Origin: Robinsoniella peoriensis
GTDB lineage: Bacteria > Bacillota > Clostridia > Lachnospirales > Lachnospiraceae
DNA length: 64,000 bases
Assembly: GCF_000797495.1 (NCBI RefSeq)
Contig: NZ_JTGN01000005.1
Location: forward strand, 117,104-181,103
Direction: 5' to 3'
Position numbers and translations under genes: made by a program. Positions 1 through 8,800 of this stretch are shown piece by piece (within the stretch, counting starts at the first letter, position 1; every line of letters starts with the position of its first letter). The notes under the pieces are model-generated. The model ran no database searches. It worked only from the letters and a program-made list of their open reading frames with translations, and was not told where the DNA came from.

Positions 1-2583
1 CTTATAGATAACGAAGACGGGATTACTTTAGGCGTTCAAAAAGAGATAGATATCGTAAATAAATATAATATTAAGGCAATTTACTATTTTTGTGATGAGA
101 AAAGCAGTAAAAAGACTGTATTAGAAAAAAGTTTGATGGGTGCAAAATTTGCAAAAAGTAAGACAGTACATAAATTTGATGATTTGGTTCAAGAAAGTGC
201 ATTATCATTGATTGATGACATTGTTTGGGTATACAAGTTATATTGTAAAGATAAAATGAGTTTCAGACTAGAAGAGGATGATCTGAAAAGAATACAGGAG
301 ATAAAGATGGTGGCACTTACAAATACAGTGCTTCCAAAATCTACATTAACTAATATTGATAAGTGTAAATCATATATTACTAAGTTTGTTACGGGATTTG
401 AATATAACAAATTTGATGATGAAACAGAAAAAACTAGTGATATTGATTCTTGGGGGGTAGAATTTCTGAAAATTCTCTTTGAAGGTAAGTCGATAAGACA
501 ATTCAATTTGAATTTGTTCTTGGAATTATTGAAAGAACAACAAGGTGAAGTGTACCCAATAATTGAAAAAAGGTGGTATGCCATTCAAGCATATTTTATG
601 GGAGATGTTAATAAGTGCGTAGCCTTTTTGCAGGAAGCACTTCAATATGCAAAGGATAATAATACCGAATCATGGATTGTAAAAGATATATTGATTGATT
701 TACGGAATCAAACAATGCTTTGTGATACCTTGGAAAATAAATTTTCCATGCCTGAAGCACAAAAGGAATTGGATAATAGTGATGATGAGGTGTATTATCC
801 GCTTTTGGATAGATTTAATGAAACTTTACAAGAAAAGTATATGGAAGGATTGATTAAAAAAACAATAGAGTCGCCATACACGATCTCTTTGGGAAATAAT
901 TTAAATCAATATGGAGACTTATTAGCAAGTATATATATTGTTTCAATCTACAATGGATCATTAACTCATATTAATTTGATGTATGAAAGAATAAAGAAGT
1001 TTTTGTTTTATCTATGCAACAAATTCGATGATTGGAATTTTAAAAGAGATATTTTGAAAATGGCAATTTTCCTTGGAAAAGAAAAGGAAGTAAAGGGATT
1101 TAAAGATTCATATCCAGAAATACTTAATAATTTATCAGATAGTGATGCATGTGAAATAATGTCATTTTGCAATAATGAACCAGTTTTATTCAAAAAAGAT
1201 AAAATATTGTTACTTGGACTCGGAACGGTAGGATACTATTTGAATGATTCCGAATTCGAGAAATATAAATCTAGGACCATTACACTGATTATAGAGTGGA
1301 TAAATAAGGAAAATTCAGTGGTTTCAATTGGTGCTTATATATTTTCGTTTTTATCGGAATGCTATTTGAGAATTTCACAAGATGAATTATGTGATATTTG
1401 CTGTATGTTTATGGAAAAACATTTCGTTAGATGGTATAGAGAACTGTTTAAGTTTATATTTCAACATATTAAATTGAATGAGTTAAGTGATGGGAGAAAT
1501 AAGAAACTTTTGAATTATGTTTGTGCGATATTAAAAAATGAAGAGGAAATTCAGCTGGTTAAAGATGCACCTTCATTTTTGTACATGTTACGTAAACAAG
1601 ATAGCATAATAACGGAAGAAATGGATAGGCTAGTATGCGAAAAAATACCAAATTTCTATGATAAGATATATAAGTTGGAAACTACAGAATGTCCAAAAGA
1701 AGAAATGCCAGCATTTGTTCAAGAATATGTGCTTTATATTGAAGATAACAATATAAAGCAAGGTCAAAATGGAACTTATTTTGGTCATGGAACAAGAGAA
1801 ATTAGTACAATAAGGAACATAATAACACAAGAAGAGATAAAATATGAACGTGATTTATTTGGTTCTATCATTAGTGTAGTGTCAAATACTTTGCTTATGT
1901 CAAAAGAAGGAATAAACGAGAAAATAGACGCTGTAAGTTTATTGACATGCATCCTTGTTATGTATCCAGAGGCAATTGAGAATGATGGTGAGATTTTTGA
2001 TAGGATATATGACAATCAAAATAATATTGAGGCAAATGGCGTAGACTTTATGTCGAGCAATATAGATGAGATTGCATTAAAGGTGAGTTTGCAATTTATG
2101 TTTTCTTTTATGGGGAAGAATGTTGAAACGCAAATAATGGAATTAATGCCTTTTGTGAAAAATAGTGTGGCAACCGTAATCTCTGTTGCAAGAATGATAA
2201 AGGAATGCTTAGCGCTAGATGAAAATATAAGGTTTTCGGATAAAATCGAGAGCGTTGTCTTACAAAACGCTTTACAGTGGATTTACTTGGAAAATCTTGA
2301 TGCAAGATGGTATGCAGCAAATATTTTGTTTAGTTTATTAAAGAATCCTGAGAATGCAGGGATAATTAATCATAAGTTAGTTGAGCTCATTGATAGAGAT
2401 AATGTGTATATTAAAAATCTTATATTAAGAAATATCTATACAACTGACGGTGTTGCGAATGATGTTTGTAAGTACATTGTTGATAAATGCAGTAATGATC
2501 CCAATTATGTTGTGCGTGTGGTATGTGAGAAAGAGCGAATTAAACATGAAGCAGAGGAGAAAGCGGATGAAAAAGAAAACTAA
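1..2583 (+). CDS. Large helical-repeat protein with nucleotide-sensor-like N-terminal part (5' end outside window)
   Basis: The reading frame is open from base 1, so the gene begins before the window and the ATG at 133 is internal. The first 60 or so visible residues (GVQKEIDIVNKYNIKAIYYF and following) look like the last strands and helices of a Rossmann-like TIR/DUF4062/SLOG-type domain of the sort that starts many defence proteins; this is a weak resemblance. The remaining 750 residues are predicted to be mostly helical and hydrophilic, and the end (about residues 750-810 counted from the internal ATG) reads like HEAT repeats, with DARWYAANILFSLLKNP and NDPNYVVRVV. No Walker A motif, membrane segment or nuclease motif was seen. 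It lies upstream of the MPE-SAVED gene with a 531-base gap, so cotranscription is uncertain. Function unknown; a sensor or scaffold role in immunity is only an inference. Confidence 0.6.
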   Translation, partial: LIDNEDGITLGVQKEIDIVNKYNIKAIYYFCDEKSSKKTVLEKSLMGAKFAKSKTVHKFDDLVQESALSLIDDIVWVYKLYCKDKMSFRLEEDDLKRIQEIKMVALTNTVLPKSTLTNIDKCKSYITKFVTGFEYNKFDDETEKTSDIDSWGVEFLKILFEGKSIRQFNLNLFLELLKEQQGEVYPIIEKRWYAIQAYFMGDVNKCVAFLQEALQYAKDNNTESWIVKDILIDLRNQTMLCDTLENKFSMPEAQKELDNSDDEVYYPLLDRFNETLQEKYMEGLIKKTIESPYTISLGNNLNQYGDLLASIYIVSIYNGSLTHINLMYERIKKFLFYLCNKFDDWNFKRDILKMAIFLGKEKEVKGFKDSYPEILNNLSDSDACEIMSFCNNEPVLFKKDKILLLGLGTVGYYLNDSEFEKYKSRTITLIIEWINKENSVVSIGAYIFSFLSECYLRISQDELCDICCMFMEKHFVRWYRELFKFIFQHIKLNELSDGRNKKLLNYVCAILKNEEEIQLVKDAPSFLYMLRKQDSIITEEMDRLVCEKIPNFYDKIYKLETTECPKEEMPAFVQEYVLYIEDNNIKQGQNGTYFGHGTREISTIRNIITQEEIKYERDLFGSIISVVSNTLLMSKEGINEKIDAVSLLTCILVMYPEAIENDGEIFDRIYDNQNNIEANGVDFMSSNIDEIALKVSLQFMFSFMGKNVETQIMELMPFVKNSVATVISVARMIKECLALDENIRFSDKIESVVLQNALQWIYLENLDARWYAANILFSLLKNPENAGIINHKLVELIDRDNVYIKNLILRNIYTTDGVANDVCKYIVDKCSNDPNYVVRVVCEKERIKHEAEEKADEKEN

Positions 2584-3114
2584 ATACTATCGCTATATTT
2601 AAGTATCCATTCCGTGCGGGTTGTTGGTTGAAGATGGCATATATGAACAAGATGAGTCACTTAAGATCGAGACAGTGCGTGCTATTACGGAGTGCTTTTT
2701 TCGATGTCAATTAATCAGATGGCGAAAATGTTGAAAAAATCAGTTTTGATAAAATCTGCCTACACAATAGTTTTTGAAAAACATCAGAAAAAAGGGAAAT
2801 GACTTAAATCCAAGAGGTTCATACTTTGTAAGTATTTAGAAGGTGTGAGTTTGGACAATGCTTCACGTGTTGAGACTGTTGTTCTGCTTGAGAAGAAAGC
2901 CTAGTAAATCAAAGGGGTTGGGGGTTTTGGGCGCAGTATGTGGGTGTGCTTTTTTGGGTGGTTGATGTGAAATATGTTTTTCCAGTTACCCTGGTGGGGT
3001 AAGGAAAATTAACGTTTTGGCAAAAGTAAAATTTTTAGTTTGAAATTATAGACGAAGAATAAAGAATTTAATAAAATATAACATTTTATATGATTAAATA
3101 GAGGTTGGTGATAT
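2584..3114. other. Intergenic stretch with decayed coding traces
   Basis: No intact gene is visible. A short frame at 2803-2904 on the plus strand ends in SRVETVVLLEKKA and a stop, which resembles the C-terminal tail of m5U rRNA methyltransferases (VETVVLL) as found near mobile DNA, but it is too short to name. The last 80 bases are very AT-rich and precede a GAGG ribosome site for the next gene, so the promoter of that gene probably lies here. Confidence 0.4.
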
Positions 3115-4797
3115 ATGATGAGGTGGTTGCATCTATCGGATATTCATTTAAATAAAGAGTTTAATGATATGATGTCAAATGTTATGAGGTATGAGCTACC
3201 ACAATATATATTAGATCATAGCATTAAGGCGGATTATTTATTTATTACGGGGGATTATCGTGATTCAGCATATAAAAGAGTTAGTGAATTTAATGAAGAA
3301 ATAGATCTTGCTGCAGAAAATGTATCCAAGTATATTTTGAATATTGCAAAATGTCTAAATATATCACAAGATCATATATTTCTAGTACCAGGGAATCATG
3401 ATCTTGAAAGAGGAGACGAAGACGAAAATATAGTTGAACTTACAAATAAACATTTAGTGTATAAGGATGGAATAGGTAAGAATGAGAAAAATTATTTACA
3501 GGAACGATTTGAATTCTTCTATAAAGTTTACGAACATATTCATCCGGAAGATAAAAGCTGGGAAAAAGACCTTCATCAATATATTTCAAGGGATGGGTTT
3601 GATTTGCTATTGTTAAATTCTGCAATAGCTTGCTATGGTAAAGAAAAAGAAGGCGAAATAATAATTGATACCATAGAAGTTGAAAGAGTTATGCATAAAC
3701 CGTATTTAGAAAATACCCATAAACCGCTTTTTGTTTTATCACATTACAGCCTGGAATGTCTCGCCCCAAACGAGCAAGAAAATTTGAAGCAATTATTTAG
3801 AGATAGACCAGTATTTTATTTATGTGGACATTCCCATAAGTTAAATTTTTGCTATGATGATGAAATTGATACTTGGGAAATAATGGTGGGAACTACAAAA
3901 AAGGCAGATGGTGCGGCGCCTATTATTTCACTTGGTGAAATGACAATAGGAGGCGACTTATCATCTTTAGATTTCTACAAATATGATTATACAAATAAAG
4001 GGCGATGGATCCCATATCAAAGTTTGAAATGTCAAAAATATTTAGAAAAATTAGAATTTTTTGGTAAGAATTATAAGTTAAAGAATATAGAGGATGCTCA
4101 AATAATACAACTTCAAATGCAAAGTACAATGGCATCAACTAGACAAGATAGGAAAGATACGCTTAAAATACTGTCTGCTTTGCGATATGAGTTGCTGGAT
4201 ATCAGAGGAGTAAATACATATACTATTTGTGTATATGAATTACCAGTTACTGCTTCTATTTTGATTGGCTACGCTTTACATATGAGAAAAAATATTAATT
4301 TGTTTTATCAAGCCGGGGTGGCGTTCTATTCAAATACTTCCACGAAAAATATATTGAAATTTCAAGAATCTATCGAAAATAGAATTTTGAATTCAATAAA
4401 AACAGTAAAAGTGGATTTGTGTTTTTATATTCAGGCAAAAATGAGGGATGATGGTATAGCTTCATTTTTGGAGCACATTAACATACTGGAGAAAAGAGGA
4501 AAATTAACTCCCTACATTGTAATGTTAAAGAATACTGAACGATATAATCAAGATTTTAATTTGAGAATTAGTGCATCAATTATATCTGATAAAATAGTAG
4601 AATATTATGATAATATAAAGATAAAATATTGTAAAAAAGTTAAAGTGCATTTGTTTTATAATGGTTTTTCAGGTTTGGCTGTTTTCCTGGGAAATCAAAT
4701 GCCAACAACATTTCCTATTCAGCTGTACGATTATGACATGTCCAATCAAACTTACTCGCCATCTTTTCAGCTTAAGTCTAATATTTTTGATATGTAG
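3115..4797 (+). CDS. Calcineurin-like metallophosphoesterase fused to a SAVED domain
   Basis: The N-terminal half is a complete metallophosphoesterase: D9 and H11 (LSDIH), G46-D47 (TGD), G93-N94-H95-D96 (PGNHD), a histidine in LSHYS, and G238-H-S-H241. The C-terminal half (about residues 345-555) has the features of a SAVED domain: a first half with ELPVTASILIGYAL and a closing stretch with HLFYNGFSGLAVFLGNQ followed by IQLYDYD. SAVED domains bind cyclic oligonucleotides or related signals and switch on a fused effector in CBASS and type III CRISPR immunity. The predicted protein is therefore a ligand-controlled phosphoesterase, perhaps cutting nucleic acid or degrading nucleotides. No CD-NTase or CRISPR gene is in the window; a signal producer may lie upstream of base 1. 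A GAGG site lies about ten bases before the start; the second ATG at 3118 is an equal alternative. Codon use is AT-rich, unlike the 9.7-15.7 kb helicase, suggesting transfer. Confidence 0.75.
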   Translation: MMRWLHLSDIHLNKEFNDMMSNVMRYELPQYILDHSIKADYLFITGDYRDSAYKRVSEFNEEIDLAAENVSKYILNIAKCLNISQDHIFLVPGNHDLERGDEDENIVELTNKHLVYKDGIGKNEKNYLQERFEFFYKVYEHIHPEDKSWEKDLHQYISRDGFDLLLLNSAIACYGKEKEGEIIIDTIEVERVMHKPYLENTHKPLFVLSHYSLECLAPNEQENLKQLFRDRPVFYLCGHSHKLNFCYDDEIDTWEIMVGTTKKADGAAPIISLGEMTIGGDLSSLDFYKYDYTNKGRWIPYQSLKCQKYLEKLEFFGKNYKLKNIEDAQIIQLQMQSTMASTRQDRKDTLKILSALRYELLDIRGVNTYTICVYELPVTASILIGYALHMRKNINLFYQAGVAFYSNTSTKNILKFQESIENRILNSIKTVKVDLCFYIQAKMRDDGIASFLEHINILEKRGKLTPYIVMLKNTERYNQDFNLRISASIISDKIVEYYDNIKIKYCKKVKVHLFYNGFSGLAVFLGNQMPTTFPIQLYDYDMSNQTYSPSFQLKSNIFDM

Positions 4798-4856
4798 TAT
4801 TAGAATTCTATCCCACCACATGTTGAACCGTAGTGCTGTTGGTGCGGAAAGGTTGA

Positions 4857-5027
4857 TTCCAGGCGGGTTTGCGTGACTATTTGAGTTGGACACATTATCG
4901 CCTGTTTATGGGCGTGGAAAATGAAAATGCCCGTGAATTCCATTTAGAAGAAGTAGTAAAATCGAATTGGAGCACACGGCAGTTGGAAAGGCAAATAAAT
5001 TCTTTCTTTTATGAAAGGCGGGTGTAG
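4857..5027 (+). pseudogene. Remnant of a DUF1016 (YhcG-type) PD-(D/E)XK nuclease
   Basis: A 56-codon frame, closed upstream by a stop at 4854 and with no start, encodes AGLRDYLSWTHYRLFMGVEN and later STRQLERQINSFFYERRV. This is the highly conserved core of the DUF1016 N-terminal domain (consensus LSWSHY...RQLERQINS). The start and the C-terminal nuclease domain are missing, so this is a dead fragment. It overlaps the 3' end of the convergent TetR gene and lies right after the MPE-SAVED gene, supporting a decayed defence or mobile area. Confidence 0.75.
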
Positions 5028-5596
5028 GGATTATTTTTTTTAGGCATAGCAAGCAATGTCTGAATCGCTGCTTTTCCGACAAAGGTGGAAGGGAAAACAC
5101 GGATAGATTCAGGATTGTTATTAAAAGCATCGCTTCCAAGAATACTGGTAATTCCAGATGCTATAAAATCCATTGTGATATAATCAGAATCTGACAACTT
5201 GCTGTAATCTATTTTGAAATGTACAAACCATGCAGTAAGTAAAGCTTTTTTGACGAAAGACTGAAGAAAAGAAGATTCACTTCTTGCTAGGAGGTGAATT
5301 CTTTTTAAGTGAAGAGATACTTCCTGGTTGGATACTAACTTTTTATTATTGGAAAGAAGTGCAGACATGAAAGACACCACTATTTCATGGTTCATATTAT
5401 TTTCTACAGCTTTTTGAACAACATCTTCTACATTTTTATAATGATAGTATATAGAATTTCGATTTAGGCCACTTTCCTGAGATAGCCGAAGAATGGTAAT
5501 ACTTCTAAAACCTTCGTATTCTAAAATTTTCCAAAATGCATTTTCTATTTTTTCTGTTGCAGATAGGTTTTCTGCATCATTTCTTGGGCGTCCCAT
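5009..5596 (-). CDS. TetR/AcrR family transcriptional regulator
   Basis: A 195-residue protein with an N-terminal helix-turn-helix typical of TetR repressors: EGFRSITILRLSQESGLNRN followed by SIYYHYKNVEDVV at about residues 30-60. The C-terminal two-thirds is helical and would bind a ligand that is not identifiable. The start at 5596 is preceded by a GGAGGAG ribosome site. It is divergent from the broken dehydrogenase gene and the HXXEE membrane protein, which it probably regulated through the TTGACT-containing spacer. Its 3' end overlaps the DUF1016 remnant. Confidence 0.85.
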   Translation of the reverse strand: MGRPRNDAENLSATEKIENAFWKILEYEGFRSITILRLSQESGLNRNSIYYHYKNVEDVVQKAVENNMNHEIVVSFMSALLSNNKKLVSNQEVSLHLKRIHLLARSESSFLQSFVKKALLTAWFVHFKIDYSKLSDSDYITMDFIASGITSILGSDAFNNNPESIRVFPSTFVGKAAIQTLLAMPKKNNPYTRLS

Positions 5597-5621
5597 AACT
5601 CCTCCTTAAAAATTAGACACT

Positions 5622-5650
5622 TTGACTAATATTGACTGTTTTATTATACC
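5622..5650 (+). promoter_or_regulatory. Promoter for the broken dehydrogenase/HXXEE unit with TetR-site candidate
   Basis: TTGACT at 5622-5627 and TATACC at 5645-5650 are 17 bases apart. The -35 hexamer is repeated (TTGACTAATATTGACT), giving two direct TTGACT units ten bases apart that could be part of the operator of the divergent TetR gene. Confidence 0.4.
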
Positions 5651-5700
5651 ATGCACGAATATATAATAAAACAAAGAAATAAAAGATTGGAGATGATAGT

Positions 5701-6009
5701 ATGGTAGATTCATGGAGTGTAGATGCAATTCCAACTCTGAAGAATAGAAATGTTGTGATAACAAGTTCTACCAGTGCGTGTCTGAAAATTCATTCCCGCC
5801 ATTTGCACGTCCCACTTTGCTACATAATTGCCCTGAATTCAGGTTACGTAGCCCGCTCGCGCCCTTCATCCGGGACAAATCTCTCACAAAGTGTCTCTCA
5901 GCTGCCAGAAAGCAATTTTAAAACACGCTCTAGCGGGATTGGTCTAGAGGTTGCAAAAGTTTTTGTTAAAAGAGGCAAATGTGACATTAGAAAGGTAGAC
6001 TTATTATGA
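5701..6009 (+). pseudogene. Short-chain dehydrogenase fragment interrupted by an inverted-repeat element
   Basis: The frame starts with a GGAG ribosome site and MVDSWSVDAIPTLKNRNVVI, typical of an SDR N-terminus before the TGxxxGIG cofactor loop. The loop is then split: bases 5774-5930 are a repeat element, after which SSGIGLEVAKVFVKRG resumes in the same frame. The rest of the enzyme (YxxxK active site, about 220 residues) is missing and the frame runs directly into the next start (ATGA overlap at 6006). The gene is thus both inserted into and truncated. It is likely dead, although the insertion happens to keep the frame open. Confidence 0.75.
5774..5930. repeat. 160-bp MITE-like element, copy A
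   Basis: The ends are imperfect inverted repeats: GCGTGTCTGAAAATT at 5776 and AATTTTAAAACACGCTC ending at 5930. The interior matches the copy at 41513-41672 over its whole length (shared GAATTCAGGTT, CGCCCTTCATCCGGGAC and CAGCTGCCAGAAAGCAATTT). It carries no gene and sits inside the cofactor loop of a dehydrogenase gene. A target duplication is not clear. Confidence 0.8.
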
Positions 6010-6647
6010 AATGGTGGAATAGACATTGGTATCAGGCAGGACTTGTGCCAGCAGCAAGTGCACTGATTGTTTTAATTGTCAATTGGGGTGATGTTTCAGT
6101 CCTTGCAAGGGTGGGACTAATTAATTTCATTGGAATTATGGTTCATCAGTTTGAGGAATATGGTTTTCCGGGAGGAACACCTTACTTTATGAATAAATAT
6201 ATGCGTGGAGGAGATGAGAGATATCCATTAAACCAGTTGTCAGCGATGCTTGTAAATGTAATTATAGGATATATCTGTTATCTTTTACCCATATTTTTTC
6301 CTAATGTAATGTGGCTGGGAATGACGACAATCCTTTTCGGCTGTGTATTCCAGGTGGTAATGCATCTGGGGGTATTTGGAGTAAAGTATCATAAAATCTA
6401 TAATCCAGGTCTTGGTGCTGTCCTTTGCATTCATGTGCCATGTGGTATTTACTATATCTGGTTTGCTGTAAGCAATCAGTTAATGACTGGAAGAGACTGG
6501 CTCTTTACCGTGATCTATCTGGTGGGAATGATTACGTTTACTGCCTTGGTCGGGCAGATTCTGTTCTCATCGAAGGACTGCAAGTATCCTTTTGATGAAA
6601 AAGAAGTAGAAGCAGGTGAAAGATTTGCAAAATGGATGGAATTATGA
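6006..6647 (+). CDS. HXXEE domain-containing membrane protein
   Basis: A 213-residue hydrophobic protein with about six membrane segments. Residues 47-52 read HQFEEY, matching the HXXEE motif that names this family of unknown function (PF13787); a second conserved stretch is H-LGVFGVKYHKIYNPG. Members are often beside TetR regulators and dehydrogenases, as here. The start overlaps the stop of the broken dehydrogenase (ATGA) and has only a weak ribosome site, so translation may depend on coupling to the upstream fragment. Confidence 0.75.
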   Translation: MKWWNRHWYQAGLVPAASALIVLIVNWGDVSVLARVGLINFIGIMVHQFEEYGFPGGTPYFMNKYMRGGDERYPLNQLSAMLVNVIIGYICYLLPIFFPNVMWLGMTTILFGCVFQVVMHLGVFGVKYHKIYNPGLGAVLCIHVPCGIYYIWFAVSNQLMTGRDWLFTVIYLVGMITFTALVGQILFSSKDCKYPFDEKEVEAGERFAKWMEL

Positions 6648-6675
6648 GATGATAAATTAAAAGTTACAAGCGGTA

Positions 6676-6707
6676 ATGCATACAACACTTGGCAGTGTTG
6701 TATGCAT
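6676..6707. terminator. Hairpin terminator after the HXXEE gene
   Basis: A perfect 14-bp stem (ATGCATACAACACT with AGTGTTGTATGCAT) and a TGGC loop is followed by a T-rich but interrupted tail. Likely ends the HXXEE transcript. Confidence 0.6.
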
Positions 6708-6873
6708 ATTTGTGTATTGAGAATCCGTGCATTTTCAGTTATAATAAAGTGAATATATTTTGTCATAAAAGTGGCTCATGGATAATCCCTATGAGTACGA
6801 AACTTCATGACAGGTTGGGGAAAATACATTATATAATAAAAATATAACAATATCTACTGGGAGGATTGAGACT

Positions 6874-7197
6874 TTGCAAGTAAGAGGATTTACGGAGAAA
6901 GACTGGAAACTTTTTAGAAATAAGATAGCGGGCTGGCAGGAAGCCTATATGGACAGGCTAAATAAGGAATACATAAAATTACTAGGTGAAGATAAGAATG
7001 CCTCAGCTAAATTTTGGAATCTGGATAAGAGAATAAAGGAAGATAAGAAGAAAACTGGTGTTAGAGTAGAAATGAGCCGGTCAAATCTTATTTACAATAT
7101 TATTTCGCTTATAAATGAAGGTGCAATTAGTTATGGGGATCTCGAAGAATTTAGTGATGAACTGAAAGAAACGGTGAAATTATCTGTTGACAGATAA
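6874..7197 (+). CDS. Conserved small hypothetical protein
   Basis: A 107-residue charged, helical protein with no membrane segment. It starts with TTG at 6874, chosen because a GGGAGG ribosome site lies ten bases upstream and no ATG gives a sensible protein. The sequence (GFTEKDWKLFRNKIAGWQEA, then MSRSNLIYNIISLINEGAIS) resembles a small family of unannotated clostridial proteins. The C-terminal segment DLEEFSDELKETV may form an amphipathic helix. No function can be proposed. Confidence 0.7.
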   Translation: MQVRGFTEKDWKLFRNKIAGWQEAYMDRLNKEYIKLLGEDKNASAKFWNLDKRIKEDKKKTGVRVEMSRSNLIYNIISLINEGAISYGDLEEFSDELKETVKLSVDR

Positions 7198-7501
7198 TTT
7201 GCAATATGTAAAAGTCTTGACAGAAAGTACAATCTGGTAATACCGCATACTATCTGGCAAAAGATAAGCGATTCTGCAATGTTAATATTCTCCAGAAAAA
7301 GTTGCTGAATTCTTCTTTCTTTCATGATATACTTTTTGTATTATATATGGAAAATATCCCTGTCATAGAGTGGTTAATAATTCAGGCAGGATGGTATCGG
7401 ACTGAATTATTAACGTGAGATGCTTTGCAATGAATGGATTACTCTGAATAATAAAACGCATGTTGATTGGAAGATATATCATGAAGTGAGAAAGAGATAG
7501 A
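7198..7501. other. Intergenic region upstream of MFS transporter
   Basis: No gene seen. Two TTGACA hexamers (near 7187 and 7217) occur but without a clear partner -10. An inverted repeat, GTTAATAATTCAG near 7371 with CTGAATTATTAAC near 7400, could fold into a 13-bp stem and may be an operator or attenuator for the transporter. Confidence 0.35.
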
Positions 7502-8800
7502 ATGGAGAAACCTGTGAACACAGCACAAAAAACAAAATCTTTGCGAAAACACCCGCTTATAGAATTATTAAAACATAACAAAGGAAATCCAAGAACTCTG
7601 ATATTAATGGAGCCGCTATGGGGTATTCCATATAATCTGATCGCACCTTTTGCCACACTATATATGTACTCACAGGGAATAACGGACGTACAAATCGGAC
7701 TGATTTTGTCTATTTCCATGTTTGTTCAGGTGTTCTTTTCCTTCTTTGGCGGCATCATAACAGATAAGATGGGGCGAAAATTTACAACCATGATGGGTGA
7801 TTTCTTTGGTTGGACTGTTGCTTGCCTGATATGGAGCATATCGGGTAACTTCTGGCTCTTTTTAATTGCAGTTTTGTTCAACAGCTTTGAGCAGATTAAC
7901 CAGACCGCATGGTATTGCTTATTGATTGAAGATGCGGAACCCAAAGATTTATTGGGAATATATACTTGGGTGAATATCGGCGGATTGATTGCAATCTTTT
8001 TTGCACCGATTTCTGGATTGCTGATCAATTCCTTTACTGTGGTTCCGGTTGTCAGGGTTTTATATTTGGTTTTCGCTGTGAATATGCTGATTAAGGTAAT
8101 TGTTACTTTTCGGTATTGTAAAGAAACCCGGCAAGGCAAGATCCGAATGGCTGAGACTAAAGATACCCCTGTTTCACGGATGTTATATGAATACAAGTAT
8201 TTGATACCTAAAGTGCTGAAGAATAAAGAGATTATGAAAGTACTTATTGTCTCCGTGATATTGTATATCACGAATCTGGTCAGCACCAATTTCTTTAGTT
8301 TGTACGCAACACAAGAGTTAGGTATAGAATCGCGCTATCTGGCTTTTTTTCCGATTTTGAACGCGGCTGTGATGTTGATTTTCTTGATAGGAATACAGCA
8401 CCGATTGGAATTCGTGAAATTCCGCATCCCTATGTGGAGCGGTTTGGTATTGTATGCTGCAGCAGCGATACTTCTGATACTGGCACCGAATGGTAATATG
8501 CCGTTTATTATTATTTATGTCTTTGTTGTGGCAGTAGCCGGTTCTCTTGTCATGCCTCGTAAGGATGCCTTGATCCAGCTAAGTATTAATCCGGAGGAGC
8601 GGGCTCGTATTAATGCGTTGATTATGTCCTTCACGATTGCTTTTTCTTCACCATTCGGTTATTTTGCAGGGTGGTTATCAAGTATTGACCGCCGGCTGCC
8701 ATTTGTGTTTACATTTATTTTATTTATTGTGGCAATCATAATCGTGGGTCGCATCCGTGATCCCGAATTTGCTAAGGAGCATGAAGAGGCTGATAATTAA
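7502..8800 (+). CDS. MFS transporter
   Basis: A 432-residue protein with about twelve membrane segments in two halves. The loop between segments 2 and 3 has GGIITDKMGRKFTTMMGD, the Major Facilitator signature (G-D-x-x-G-R-[RK]). The N-terminal RKHPLIELLKHNKGNPRTLI is cytoplasmic. Substrate is unknown; the closest impression is of drug or sugar-phosphate type exporters. It stands alone, with a GAAAGAGA weak ribosome site and a strong terminator about 150 bases downstream. Confidence 0.8.
   Translation: MEKPVNTAQKTKSLRKHPLIELLKHNKGNPRTLILMEPLWGIPYNLIAPFATLYMYSQGITDVQIGLILSISMFVQVFFSFFGGIITDKMGRKFTTMMGDFFGWTVACLIWSISGNFWLFLIAVLFNSFEQINQTAWYCLLIEDAEPKDLLGIYTWVNIGGLIAIFFAPISGLLINSFTVVPVVRVLYLVFAVNMLIKVIVTFRYCKETRQGKIRMAETKDTPVSRMLYEYKYLIPKVLKNKEIMKVLIVSVILYITNLVSTNFFSLYATQELGIESRYLAFFPILNAAVMLIFLIGIQHRLEFVKFRIPMWSGLVLYAAAAILLILAPNGNMPFIIIYVFVVAVAGSLVMPRKDALIQLSINPEERARINALIMSFTIAFSSPFGYFAGWLSSIDRRLPFVFTFILFIVAIIIVGRIRDPEFAKEHEEADN

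Noticed and set aside
189..584. Minus-strand frame within the first gene
   Set aside because: Lies wholly opposite a long coherent coding frame, has no ribosome site and AT-rich low-complexity composition.
2803..2904. Methyltransferase tail-like peptide ending VETVVLLEKKA
   Set aside because: Only about 33 codons long, no start or ribosome site; too short to call a gene or a certain remnant.
3115..4797. Complete CBASS operon
   Set aside because: A SAVED effector is present but no CD-NTase, Cap2/Cap3 or other signal-making gene was seen within the window.
4661..4876. Plus-strand 71-codon frame overlapping the end of the MPE-SAVED gene
   Set aside because: Out of frame with a well-supported gene; no ribosome site or known motif.
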